64,000 bases of DNA, from contig JAMKCH010011736.1 of NCBI GenBank assembly GCA_023653785.1, positions 1 to 64,000 of the forward strand. Direction: 5' to 3'. This DNA is from Ophioderma brevispina (Eukaryota; Echinodermata; Ophiuroidea; Amphilepidida; Ophiodermatidae). The notes under the pieces are model-generated. The model had not been told where the DNA came from and ran no database searches. It saw only the letters and a program-made list of their open reading frames with translations. The first letter of the stretch is position 1; each line of letters starts with the position of its first letter. Shown here one piece after another: positions 22,331 to 33,035 of this stretch. The translations under genes were made by a program, and so were the position numbers.

Positions 22331-22819
22331 CCCTTAATGGTTCAATTATTGGTTACGAATATTGACCCAGCAATCAGCCAATATAGACCACTTATTGGGA
22401 AAATGGCCCATTTATTGACTTAAAAAGCAATTGATCCCTTAAAAATAGCGTCGAGAACTCATCAAATAAATAGGAATACGCTAATATGTCTCAACAATGG
22501 GTGTTTTAAACAGAACCATTATTTCCTGACATTATAACCTATTTTACCAGTTTCATTAAAAATATTTAACTATGTGATGTACGCCAAATTATCTAATTAA
22601 TTTATTTAAAAATAGCAGCTTGAAAAAAACTCCATTCAAAATATTGTTGTAACGACATAGGGGCCACATTGCCTCAACACCGGTACAACCGTGGTTACAA
22701 TCATTGGTCCAATATGGCTGACTGATTGGTTGATGACATTGAAGGTTTTATTTTGGTGGTGGAGGTGGTCATAAGTTGATTCTTTATTGTTTTTTGCGGT
22801 CCCAGTATCTGTTGGTTTT

Positions 22820-23340
22820 CGCAGTTTTGATGTTGCCCAGTGTTTGGTGGTTTCCAAGTGTTTGGTGATTCCAAGTGTTTGGGGTTCCCAGTGTTTTGTG
22901 GTTCCCAGTGTTTGTATGGTTCCCAGTGTTTGGTATTCCCATTGTTGGTGGTTCCCAGTGTTTGGCTGTTCCCAGTGTTTGGTGGTGGTTCCCAGTGTTT
23001 GTGGTTCCCAGTGTTTGGCGCTTCTCATTTTGTTTTGCTATTCTCATTGTTTGGTGCGATTCGCAGTGTTTGGTGATGTCCCCATGTTTGGTGATTCTCC
23101 CATTCCTTGGTGTTTCCCAGTGTTGGTGGTTTCATGTTTTGGCTGTTTTTCCCAGTGTTATGTGGTTCCTGTTGTTTGATATTTTTTATTTGAATGCCTG
23201 GCTGGGCCCATGCCTTTTATGGTTCCGGGTGTTTGATGGTTCCTGGTGTTTGATGTTCCTGGTGTTAGGTGATTTCATATCTTAGTGGTTTCCACTTTTA
23301 GGCGGTCCATGTCTTGTGGATCCCATGTACTGGGTGGCTA
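22820..23340. repeat. Minisatellite, 16-20-bp unit (TTCCCAGTGTTTGGTGG)
   Basis: About 25 copies of TTCCCAGTGTTTGG plus TGGT/TGTGG, decaying toward the right end. Several overlapping frames of 78-136 codons on both strands are translations of the repeat and not genes. Confidence 0.9.
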
Positions 23341-23959
23341 CCAGGGTTTTGGCACAGTTCCATACTTTTGATGTTTCTCATGTTTCACAACTGTCTCTTG
23401 GTACTTATTTGGTCTGCCGATTGCATGCATCTTCTCTATAGCTTATAACTATTGTTGCTTGTAGTTAATTAAACCAAAGTTTTAAATCCGGTTTTGTCCT
23501 TGTAAAGGAGGGTGGCCGGATACAACTAACACCGCAATACTGCTGCGTGAGGATTTATTGTTGCAAAAAATTAATGTGTATATTAATATAGGACCTCAGA
23601 TTTCTCAAAACATAATGATATAAATTGGATTCTCTTTTCGTTCCAATACCAAATTTATTGGTCTTGACCATAATTTGAGTATTGATCAATTACTCCAATT
23701 TTATACCAATATTGGGCCCATGAGCAAAATAATTTATCCAATATTGTAATCCAATATAGGGCAATAAATAATAATAGTTGGCGCAGTATTGGACCACCAT
23801 GTGCAGTGCTATCTGGGCTATTATTATTGTGATAGCTGTTCTCAGTCTGACGTTTCCTTTCAAGGGATAATTGAAACCTTCCACCCCTTGCGGTGTCCTA
23901 ATGGAATCGCTGTGCCTGGGTTCCGGATATTGTGTTAGAAACTTGAAGCTTGATTCCAC

Positions 23960-24068
23960 CTGCATCTTAAAGTGGCACTCCCATTTTCAAAGAATTTTTG
24001 CACTCTCAAATGGTAGTCTAGGACCTTGGAAGAATACAGATATATTTTTACACACAAAAATACGTACC
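23960..24068 (+). repeat. Dispersed repeat family E, copy 1, left part
   Basis: Shares TTTTCAAA, CTCAAATGGTAGT, AGGACCTTGGAAGAA, CAGATATATTTT and CACA(C/T)AAAAATA-type blocks with 63775-63890. It is interrupted by the SINE at 24069-24344 and appears to resume at 24345 with CATATATGAGGA, as in the other copy (TGATATATGAGGA near 63922). Confidence 0.65.
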
Positions 24069-24344
24069 ACAGTGGCACGTGTGGTCTGGTGGATTTAGCG
24101 CTCGTCCCGCACACCGAAGATCGTGAGTTCGAGTCCCCTGGTGGCCAACGTGTTTGTGCCCTTGAGTAGGCACTTACCTCATTATATCCTCTCTACCCAG
24201 GGTATTGCATGCGGAAAGTAACAGACTCGTTGTGCGGAGAGTGGCAAAAATAATACGGATGCGTCTGGCCCAAAACGCTAGGAAAGTAGGGGCCTCCGCG
24301 CACGAGCTTGCTCGGCACGAGGACTTTATTTTTTTTATCATACC
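24069..24344 (+). mobile_element. tRNA-derived SINE
   Basis: The head has an A-box-like TGGTCTGGTGG (24082-24092) and a perfect B box GTTCGAGTC (24127-24135), spaced as in a tRNA gene. The B box is followed by CCCCTGGTGGCC. A body of about 200 bp contains TAGGCACTTACCTCATTATA, and the 3' end is a T-rich tail, GGACTTTATTTTTTTTA. TACCAC flanks both sides (24065-24070 and about 24343-24349), a possible short target-site duplication. The element splits family E. I do not recognise the specific SINE family, and it has not been tested for a tRNA fold. Confidence 0.65.
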
Positions 24345-24594
24345 ACCATATATGAGGAGCCTTAAGAAAGGGTAACAGACATCCGGTCTTTTTTAGCCTA
24401 ATTATTTGGGTTTTGCTGCAACTTTATAAACAATGATTGTCTGCGTCTATCAATGAAAATCCTAGCAAAAATCAACTCCGGCGTGCGTTTTTCTTGTGTT
24501 TAACGCTATTTCTGCATCGTCTGCTGAGTAAAACAGTCCGGATTTTGTTTATTATTAAAAGTGCTGTTTTACCCATAAGGGCGCTGATTTTTGG

Positions 24595-24720
24595 GCTACG
24601 TATATATCCCTAACGTCCTTAACTGCATTTAAGCGCACTTTTGAAAAAAACACGGAGCGGTCGGACCCTTGCCTTGTTTTAGTGGAAAATTGCCTTAATT
24701 TAATAAGCAAAATGATTGCT
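24595..24720 (-). repeat. Dispersed repeat family D, copy 2 (inverted)
   Basis: Reverse complement of the 19500 and 34360 copies: TATCCCTAACGTCC, TTAACTGCATTTAA, CACGGAGCGG and GCCTTGTTTTAGTGGAAA. Confidence 0.7.
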
Positions 24721-27125
24721 CCCTCCCTTTTTGGCGGTGATCGTCATATTTTCCTCTATAGGGCATTGGGATATAAAAGGCTTATAGCTTAAGTGTTTTT
24801 GATTCATTAATTTTACAGTATACTGTAATGTTACATTAATTTGTTGCAGATTGCCTGCCAGTAAAATTGACAATCTTTAACAGCACTAATCGATTTAATT
24901 GTCCGCCTTGTATTTCATTGTTTTCCATGACACTAAATATTACCATACCATTGTCGCTAGCTCGTTTAATTAGTGTTCATCTGCCTTCTGCCTTTGCATT
25001 CCATTTGTCTGCGACTTTGTAAGAACTGACGGGACAGGACAGGGTGTTTTAGAACGACTTGAAGCGAATCATAACATCTTCAACAATAGTCACATGGAGT
25101 TAATTCAATCATGAATACTTATTATTTTTTTTTAATTGCATATGCCACTCTTGAACTAAATCGTCGCGTTTTCGACATTATGCATTTCTGATTTGGAATA
25201 ACTGTAATACTGATAAATTAACAAGTATCATACTTAGAAATCACCTTTTCCTGTGTCTTAGCCTATCGTTGCATGCCTTGATGCTTCTTTATGTTCGTGT
25301 TACAACTTAGAATCTTTATACAAATATCCTTTTAGGAAAGTTATATGCCTACTAACACTGCGGTACACAATTTAAGATCGATGTTTTGAATTTGGAACGA
25401 GCTTGATCGCAGCTTCGACAATCTACCTATACCACCATTTCAAGGTCGATCATTTGGGCTTAGGGAAAAAACAAGTTTGTCTCAGAATAAATGTGAAAAA
25501 TCGCAGCGGAAATGCGTTTTTTTTTTAGAAAAATGCTAATGTGGTTTTTTTATGTCATTTTGAACCTTCTTTTTTTTAATTTCATTTTTTTCTTTTTTTG
25601 TTTTAAAATTTCTAGTCGTAAAAACTTTTAAAGAATTATGCGGTCAAAGACAAATTTTAACAAAATGTGCGGGTCTTCTGAGACACTTTTTTTTCTTTCT
25701 TGGCTTTAATCCTGAAAATACATAATGCATGAGGAACTAACTTCTCGTGCAAACTCCTCTCAGTAGTACACTGCTTTCTTTGTTAAACAAATTATTATAC
25801 GCAAGGAATGTTCTGCTGTTTAGCATTGGTCTCCATTTAGACATCATAAACTATTAGTATTATTATTTAAAATCCGTCTTTGGATGTGATGCAATGTAAA
25901 AGAAGGTTTTTGAAAAATCCGTAGTTCTCGAACCATGGATTTTCTAATAACTCCATGCTCGGAGCAAAAGTTGAGGTGTGATATTTGATATTTCTATGGA
26001 GAATTCCGTTGTCAAGTGTGGGGAAATGTTGTTCTTCACACAAATGTGTGATCAAAGTTACAATAATATTGGGGGGCTGGGATGTTTGAACATTCACTCT
26101 TCGTGTTGATATAATCTATATTATTCTTTATATTGTGGTTATAAAGTACACGACCAGTTAAGGTATTATAATATTTCTAACGTAATAGTTACTATCAGAA
26201 AATCATCTTGCAGCTTATTGCAAATAATTTTCAACGTGTGCAGTAATGGTCGTCTGCCGTTTAGAAATAAAATCCGTTAGAGTCATTTGGCATAGCATCG
26301 GGAACTGAAATGTTTCTATTATCCCTGCCGAACATAGGGTGCCCTCACGAAGGTCAAAAGGTTATCCTTGGCTAGACCTGTCCTCCAGAACACCAAGCCA
26401 TGCATAGAATGCCAAAAATCACCATTCAGAGAAAGCTGATGAAACCGTGCTGGTGCACCTGGTTTCATGTTTTGTACTCTCCTAAGCTTGGACAATCTGG
26501 AGGACAAGCAAGTTCGCACTCGGAACATAATTTTAATTTTCTATAGAAAACAATACAACAACACTATTTCTTTGTACCTGTAGTCGTGCTTGCTCATTAC
26601 AGCGCAGTAGACATCGAACACCAAATGTGATTGACTCATCTGAAATCAAGTAAAGCATTAATATTTAACTTTTTATATCTTTAGTTTATTTTCAATAATA
26701 CTTTTAAAACCGATGTCGGAACCCCAGAGCATTTGATTCTTTTTATAAATTGACAAATGTTAGTTTTATTTGTTGGAAAAATAATAGCTATGATGCGGAT
26801 TCCAACAAGATTTTCAACATATTCCAAAGATTGAGTAAATGCAGAAATTTCTTTAACATACTGCTTCTAAAAGGTTTGACTAAGAACTATTTTCTCCTCC
26901 ATTTGGAACGCCCTCACAAAACGTCACATGTTGATACATACTTTGCATTCAAAAGAAGAATAGATCCCATAATTCGTAATAAACTATTAAACATTCCCAT
27001 TGAATGTTTAATTTGGGGGAAAATAGGAGGCAAGGAGGCAACCATCTCATTAGTTAAGAAACACATAGTTCTCTCGAGAAAAGAAAAGGGTGATTGCGAC
27101 GTAATATTTTCCCAACTATAGCCGT
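24720..27125. other. No recognisable feature
   Basis: Mostly unique AT-rich sequence with T-runs near 25120, 25520 and 25570. A 123-codon plus-strand frame at 26750-27121 and a 69-codon minus-strand frame at 26319-26528 match nothing that I know. I cannot support either as an exon. Confidence 0.45.
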
Positions 27126-27129
27126 TACA

Positions 27130-27195
27130 TAGTCATGTAAACACTGAACAATCCTCCCTGTCTGATTCGAACCGTTGACCTCCACCTCCTGGATA
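27130..27195 (-). mobile_element. tRNA-derived SINE fragment (B box, minus strand)
   Basis: The minus strand reads GGTTCGAATC (27173-27164) within GAGGTCAAC...AGACAGGGAGG, a good B box and T-arm context. No A box or cloverleaf is evident, so this is a truncated SINE-like or tRNA-like piece. Confidence 0.4.
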
Positions 27196-27199
27196 CAAG

Positions 27200-28038
27200 T
27201 CGTCAGCATTTTTACTACTAAAATAAAAGACTGAACCACGATTATTACAAGGGCGATTAGTGAGCAGTCTAGGTTGGGTAACGGTTGTCATATTCAGGGC
27301 CGATACATTAACGAATATATGGTATATGAAAAGCAACTGCATTTCAAGCGGGCGTAGGAACACATAATTCGGCTCAAAAGAAACCGGGGACTGCGTTATG
27401 TTTCTTCATGGACCTAACCCTCTGCGTTTCTTGAAAATTATCGAATATTGCACCCACTCTCGTGCGGTTGTTGATTCAAAAAAAGAACATATAGCATGTT
27501 CCTAATGTTACTAATTTCCCTTTGTGTTTGATTTCTGTAATTTTTACAACAGTTTTTTTTTAAATATTTTCTTCATAAAGTTGTCTTAAAAATTGATTTC
27601 GAGAATTTTTAACCACACTTCAGATAAGAACTCCCCAGGGCATTCCTTTTGTTTTATTTAAAACAAAACCTTTCATGTCAATTAGATTTACTTTTTATAT
27701 GAAAATGACAGGCTTTGAAATGGAACGTTAAATACTTATTGGTCCACCATATATGTAAAATTTTTCAAAGATTTTGGCATGCTGTTTTAATATTTAACCA
27801 ATTTTCCTTTAAAAAAAAACAAAATGAATCAATTGTTGTTATATCTTGAAACAATCTCTTGAAATTTGGTTACAACAAACTCATTTTTAAAGAGTTTTAA
27901 TAATTATAAATACAGGTTATTTGTTAAAATCCATGGCAGTTTACAAGAAGTGGGCGGCGTAAAACGGTCGTTACGTGCAAATAAAATTCATTAGTTTAGG
28001 CTATGCTACGGTGTGTGGTTGGAAAGCCAGATATGTCC
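27200..28038. other. No recognisable feature
   Basis: AT-rich, apparently unique sequence. Nothing supportable is seen. Confidence 0.5.
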
Positions 28039-28039
28039 G

Positions 28040-28185
28040 GGAAGCAATAGTCCGGGCTCCATCCATAGACGATAAACATGAATAAAAGATGAAACTAATG
28101 TGCGGGAGAGTCAACTGAATCGAGTGTCATATTTTTACCGTTTTAGGGGATGTGAGTCCGGGACTATATTACTTCTACCTCGGGC
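28040..28185 (+). mobile_element. Small MITE, family F, copy 1
   Basis: The ends AATAGTCCGGGCTC (from 28046) and GAGTCCGGGACTATATT (28154-28170) form an imperfect TIR. The interior includes GAAACTAATGTGCGG, AGAGTCAACTGAAT and TTTTTACCGTTT. The whole unit recurs inverted at 61955-62105. About 130-145 bp, with no coding capacity. Confidence 0.75.
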
Positions 28186-28483
28186 ATAGGGAAACTTACT
28201 TGTAAAAATGCTATCAGTGATTCACCGAGAAATATTCGAAATATATTTGAAATTTGAGAAATGGACAGAAGAAATGCTTTAAAGTGAACGAATGTAGAAT
28301 TCTCCTTAAGTTATTTTTGGCAACTGAACAAATTTTACAGAAGGAAGAAAACAGCAGCGTCAATTCAATTACGTTGTTGGAGGAAGTGTCCGTACAGACA
28401 GTAATCACTAAAAATGGTCGATCTCGAATTTTCGAATTTCCGTATTAGGCCCTTTCAGTTTTTTACTGTAAGTAAGTTAGGAT

Positions 28484-29055
28484 AGCTATACTTTTTGTAT
28501 TTTAGGATGGGAGGGCCTTATATGCAGGATTCTAGCAAAATCTCGGACGAAGCGAAACTCAATCTGTGCATGCGAGGATCAAGTAATGATACAACCCGAG
28601 AAAGTAAATAAGTCGGAGAAAACTGGCGAGCACAGAACCAAAATTAAAGGGAGAACAGAAAAATACACGGGCTCGAACACGAGCCTCCTCGCTTTCTGAC
28701 GTGAGAAATACCCCGGGTCACAGAAGAACTTTGTTAATTGGATACAGGGAACGTGCACTAATGTATTTCAGTCTTTATTTCAGAGTTTCAAGCGGCCCCC
28801 GTAATTATATTTTGTATATGGATGGGAGGGCCTTATATGCATGATTCAGCAGGAATCTATGACGAAGCGAAATTAAATCCGTGCACGCGAGGAATCAAGT
28901 GCTCGTTTCTCGGGTATCCACATAAACACAGGTCCCTTGGACCAGAGTGAGTGGATTTTCACGCTAGAAAAGCGGGGCTCGGTCGAGACCGCGTATTTTA
29001 GGTCTTTATTAGCATTGTTTTTTATCTGTGCTCGCCAGTTTCTCAGAGCTCTATA
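28484..29055 (+). repeat. Direct duplication of about 100 bp, 315 bp apart, with inverted flanks
   Basis: GATGGGAGGGCCTTATATGC, then GACGAAGCGAAA, TCCGTGCA(C)GCGAGGA and ATCAAGT occur at about 28505-28600 and again at about 28820-28915. GAGAAAACTGGCGAGCACAG near 28616 reappears inverted as CTGTGCTCGCCAGTTTCTC near 29028. The arrangement suggests a complex transposon remnant with nested copies. Confidence 0.65.
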
Positions 29056-29059
29056 TTAA

Positions 29060-30990
29060 AATGATAGCTATACTGGTTACAGACATGAAGAAAATTTTGG
29101 CATGGGTTTTTTTTATTTCTGATTAAGAAAATACTGATAAGGGGAAGTGGGAAAAAATTCGGACACATAAGTGTACACAAAGGTGGCCATAGAGCGGAAG
29201 GCAGGCTCAAACTTTAACAGGTGATTACCAAAACGAGATTGCAGCAGTGGGAATCGAATTTATAAAGTAATTAAATGAGCTTTATATCTATATATTCTTA
29301 CGAACTTTCGTGGTTTTTTTTAAACCAGGAAGCGTTGAATATTCATCCAACTTTTCTGTAAATATGAGGCTAATATGCAAACTCATAAGACCATTACAGT
29401 CAACATATTATTTGCACATCGTGATAGATTTTGATCAGTTGTTTTTGGTTCCGAGAACAAGATGTTTGTAAACTTTATCGTAGTATAATTAGATTATTTA
29501 CAGAGATCAAGAGCTCCAAAATCCAAAAACTGGAACTTAAAAAAGAGAATTGGATCTTGGATGTTAAAAGTATTGATTAATGTTTTGTTTGCACGTTGTA
29601 GGCTAGATATATTTGTTCGATTGCTAAAATTCTATTTGTACAGTCTTCTAATCGATGCTTATTTCCAAAGCTATCCACAGCTGACCCAGACACCAATAGC
29701 CAATGTTCAACGAGAGAACAGGGGATTGTGGGGCCTGAAGACATCTTGTCAATAGTATCAAAATAGGCGTCGCGTGTGCAAAAATTGGAAAGCTCAGGGA
29801 ACATATTTTTTTGTTTCCAGACCAGATTCATATTTACACCCGACGATAAACAATATAATCCCATTGAGTGCGGTCTTGGTATGGAACGGGAGGAAAGGAG
29901 GCCAAACAGCCGCCCCTAGGTTTTTGTGTTAAAATTGATTTCTTGCTGGTTTTGGATATCAATTAGCGACAGACTGTCAGAAAATATGGGAGTCCAAATT
30001 TGCAGGACCCGTTCCCTTTCCTCAAGGAGAAGGGAAAAGTTAGGAAAGGGGGAAAATTTAAATGAGTGGTCGCGTCAAATTGTGTTTTAATGTTAACTCA
30101 CGCGTTTAGGTTTACATATAAGGATTTTGAAAAAAGGTATTTATTGTTTTGATTTTCAATTTGTGTTATTGATTGAATATTGTTTGTGTTTTCCACGTTG
30201 GTGCCTAAGGGGTTCCATGGATACCCAACAACTTTCCAGAGGGAATTTTTTAATGAAAATGAAAATCATAACACTTTGAGCGGCGGTTCATAAGCAATTT
30301 CCTTGACAAATTTAAAAAATTCAGATTTTTTGTCAACATTCGCTTTTACGTATTTTAAACCAATTGGGCAACGGCTAATTTGGGGATCAGGGCGGCGGAA
30401 GTAAAAAGAATAACGGTTTCGTAAATAGGGGCGGGGGCACGGACCAAACCCAGATAAGCCCAAACGGTTTAGAAGTCATTGTGGTATGGGGTTTTCGCCA
30501 GTTTGTATTTTAGGTAATTGTTATGCTGACATGCATAGAGTTTGTAACTTATGGTACCCTCGTCTAGAAGCATATAAACGGATATAGCAGGGAAACATGC
30601 GTCATTCAAAATGACAAAAAAAAGATGAAACAAAACACACACTACAAGTCGATGTTGGACAATTTGAGTGGGGCCGGAAAAAGAACCTATGTTGTGACAT
30701 TTTACAACACGATGCCACGTTGTATTGCAGTACGTTCTTAAGAATAACTGCAGAACGGAGCAAAGCAATGAGAGCATGTTTAAACAGTTTATTAGAAGCC
30801 TTTGAAATGCAGTGAATGAAAAATTTAAAAAATACAACTTGCCCCAATAATCTAAAGCAATGTACTGATGTAAACTGAAGGACCATATTAAGCAGTTTGC
30901 CAAATTTGGCCAGGAGATCTTGGAAGTGGGTAAATGATTATTTGTTTTTAAACAACTTTACTGTACTTTACTGTATATTATGAATGTGTC
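29060..30990. other. No recognisable feature
   Basis: Unique-looking sequence. Overlapping minus-strand frames at 30469-30903 (144 codons) and 30602-30886 are hydrophobic and low-complexity, and I recognise no domain in them. Nothing is supported as a gene. Confidence 0.45.
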
Positions 30991-31004
30991 AATCATCCAG
31001 GGGA

Positions 31005-31740
31005 AAATAAATACAGGGGTAGTAATACTTTATAATCTAATATCTGGACTTACAACATTTGTTGAGTGACGACGTTTCACATCATATCCCGGATGCATCA
31101 TCAGGCTGACTGGTGTCTTAAGGGCAAGGTTGTTGACCCGTAATAACGGGGTCAACGAATAAGGAAAACATTGAGGAAATCTTCTTGGATTGTTGAATGT
31201 AGGCCCCGGTACACGGGTAACGTAGGCCCACCTCCAACGGTGAAGAGAGGGATCTGCCCGTTTCACTAGATTGATCCTTAACGCCGTTTCGAATCTCCTT
31301 GATCCCGCCAAAATCACCCATCCTTGTGTCAAACCCGAGTGTTAGAATTGGTCAACTGATATACAATGCTGACTCTACTGATGGTCCTGGAGTTTTCGTG
31401 TTGGGTACAATCCGCTTTGGCAAGGTTTGTTTTGTTTCGCCGATGTATCTTTCTTCAAGCCGCTGCCATTGCCATCCGGATCCGAGGAACTACGTTGGCA
31501 TGAAAAACTTTTGGAACTTTCCTTAAGGATGACCAAAACGTTTGCCTCCATGTATTTATCCGATGTTGAATGACACAGGGAGATCAAAATTCTCGGAAAA
31601 TCTAGAATATTTCCGAGAGTTGGACACGGTAGTAAGGGATCGTGGTGTTGTATTTCTGCGAACCCGACTTTGTTGGCATTGGTGTTGATACTCTGGGTGT
31701 GAAAGACACTGAACCTCAGCCCTGATCAAGTTATGCCGCT
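31005..31740 (-). pseudogene. Inverted copy of the PLE 3' region (endonuclease end)
   Basis: On the minus strand this segment aligns along its length to 32330-33035 on the plus strand. Shared text includes CACCACGATCC, AATTTGATCTCCCTGTG-type sequence, GACAAAGTTCCAAAAG-like sequence, GCCAAGCGGATTGTAC and TCAAGGAGATTCG. It encodes YIGETKQTLPKR at about 31435-31400, a good match to the conserved YIGET-type block of PLE endonuclease domains, then AEAIxxK..PSLxR-type residues around 31290-31235. Frames shift several times. This copy keeps YIGET, whereas the plus-strand copy reads YIGKQT. Confidence 0.75.
31068..31104 (-). ncRNA. Hammerhead ribozyme core, inverted arm
   Basis: Minus strand: CTGATGA (31104-31098), a helix II arm and loop, GAAA (31078-31075), then CGTCGTC (31074-31068). 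It is the counterpart of the plus-strand core at 32931-32967. Helix II has one mismatch (TGATGT instead of GGATGT on the 3' side). The stem III and stem I comments for the plus-strand copy apply here too. Confidence 0.6.
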
Positions 31741-31749
31741 GCCTACAAT

Positions 31750-32335
31750 TATGTTTGACACACACATACTTTTATACAATGGACAATTATACCGTCAAGC
31801 CCTGGCCAGCGCGCGATGGGTTCGCCAGTCTCGCCGATAGTGGTTCAAATTCATTTATGGAACATTTGAGCGAAAAGCACTCGCCTCATTCAACGGTACC
31901 CCGCCTAGCATTGGTTAGATACGTGGATGACACGTTGGTTAAGATCAAGAAAGAAACAATTGGCCATTTTTCACCATATCAACAACGTGATGAACAGGTA
32001 GATTAAATTATCCAGGAGGAGATGATAGACGGAACAAACTTGCATTTTGGATTGTCTGCGGTCAGATCGATACCAACGGGACTTTACATACATCGGTTTA
32101 GTTTACAGAAAGGATACAAACATGATCAGTATTTCCTGTTCGCTCCCACCATCCGCTAATCCATAAGCTTGGTGTGATAAAAACTTGTTTCTATCGTTGC
32201 GGACACAATGTTCCGTGAAGATGCCAAACAAGCTGAACCAAGCACTTCACAAAAGCAATTATTAGGTGCTCATGTGGCTACAAAGATTGGACATTTCACA
32301 AGGCGTTCGGAAGGAAACAAACAACTTCAGTAGAT
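31750..32335 (+). pseudogene. Penelope-type reverse transcriptase, 5'-truncated and frameshifted
   Basis: RNA-templated DNA synthesis domain of a PLE. In one frame, YNGQLYRQ (about 31778) is followed by AMGSPVSPIV (about 31816). After a frameshift the sequence continues as SFMEHLSEK and then RYVDDT (about 31917-31934), which holds the catalytic aspartate pair. Further on are text like FSPYQQRDEQ, a TLYIHRF/YRK-type segment and HPLIHKLGVIKT-like residues near 32157. This order matches PLE reverse transcriptases (PVSPIVAN...FMEHFE...RYVDDT...HPLxHKLGV). The N-terminal fingers are absent. The catalytic motif itself is intact. Whether the frameshifts are real or sequencing error is open. Confidence 0.85.
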
Positions 32336-32935
32336 AAACCTTCGAGACCCCAAATGCAAACAAGGGGGTCGGGTTGCAAGGGAATACAAACACCACGATC
32401 CTACGTGTCCAAAGTCGCGGAAGGGAATCATTCGTGGATTTTCTGAGAATTTGATCTCCCTGTGTAATTCAAAACAGTTATACTATTGAGGGCAAAAGTT
32501 GGTCAATCCTAAGGACAAAGTTCCAAAAGATCTTCAGGGCAACGTAGTTACGGGATTGCGGGGCCAGGCCAGCGGCTGTGAAGAAAAAAGATTACATCGG
32601 CAAACAAACAATTTGCCAAGCGGATTGTACAAACCACAGAAAACCCATAATCCGTTAGAGTCAGAGTGTAATTTACATTTGGAACAATGCTAACACTCTT
32701 TTGACAAAAACAAAGAGCTGCTGGGCTTTGGACAGGGAGTCAAGGAGATTCGAAAGAGGCGTTAAGGAAGCAATCTATGTGAAACGGGAGCATCCATATC
32801 TACGTGGAGGGGGGTACGTTACACCTACGGGCCCTACAGTTTCACAATCAAGAAGATTCCTCAATGTTTTCAGTAGTTCGTTGACCCCGTTACGGGTCAA
32901 CACCCTTTTGCCGTCAAGACACCAGTCTGCCTGAT
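32336..32935 (+). pseudogene. PLE C-terminal region, GIY-YIG-type endonuclease
   Basis: Continues from the reverse transcriptase. It has a cysteine-containing linker with YHHDPTC-like residues near 32390, a YIG block at about 32598 (DYIGKQT), and then ESRRFERGVKEAIYVKREHP at 32736-32795 followed by LRGGG. The RRFERGVKEAIYVK...P.L.RGGG block is characteristic of the end of PLE endonuclease domains. In this family it would nick DNA to prime reverse transcription. Frameshifts separate the blocks, and the GIY motif itself is not clearly visible. Confidence 0.75.
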
Positions 32936-32967
32936 GATGCATCCGGGATAGGATGTGAAACGTCGTC
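32931..32967 (+). ncRNA. Hammerhead ribozyme core in the PLE 3' arm
   Basis: CTGATGA (32931-32937) is followed by a helix II made of GCATCC and GGATGT around a GGGATA loop, then GAAA (32957-32960) and CGTCGTC (32961-32967). Helix III would be only A-C with G-T, with a three-base loop, and cleavage would follow C32967. Very short helix III hammerheads are known from Penelope-like elements. I do not see a clean helix I between the bases before the CTGATGA box and those after the cleavage site. Activity of the single copy is therefore uncertain; a dimeric form is possible. Confidence 0.65.
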
Positions 32968-33035
32968 ACTCAACAAAGTTTGTAAGTCCGAGATATTAGA
33001 TTATACAGTTTACCCCTGTCTTTACTGTATATTTT

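Noticed and set aside
22636..23285. Overlapping 78-136-codon frames on both strands
   Set aside because: They read through the TTCCCAGTGTTTGG minisatellite.
30469..30903. 144-codon hydrophobic minus-strand frame, considered as a membrane protein
   Set aside because: Hydrophobicity comes from T-rich codons in AT-rich DNA. An overlapping frame of similar length is equally open, and no family pattern is seen.
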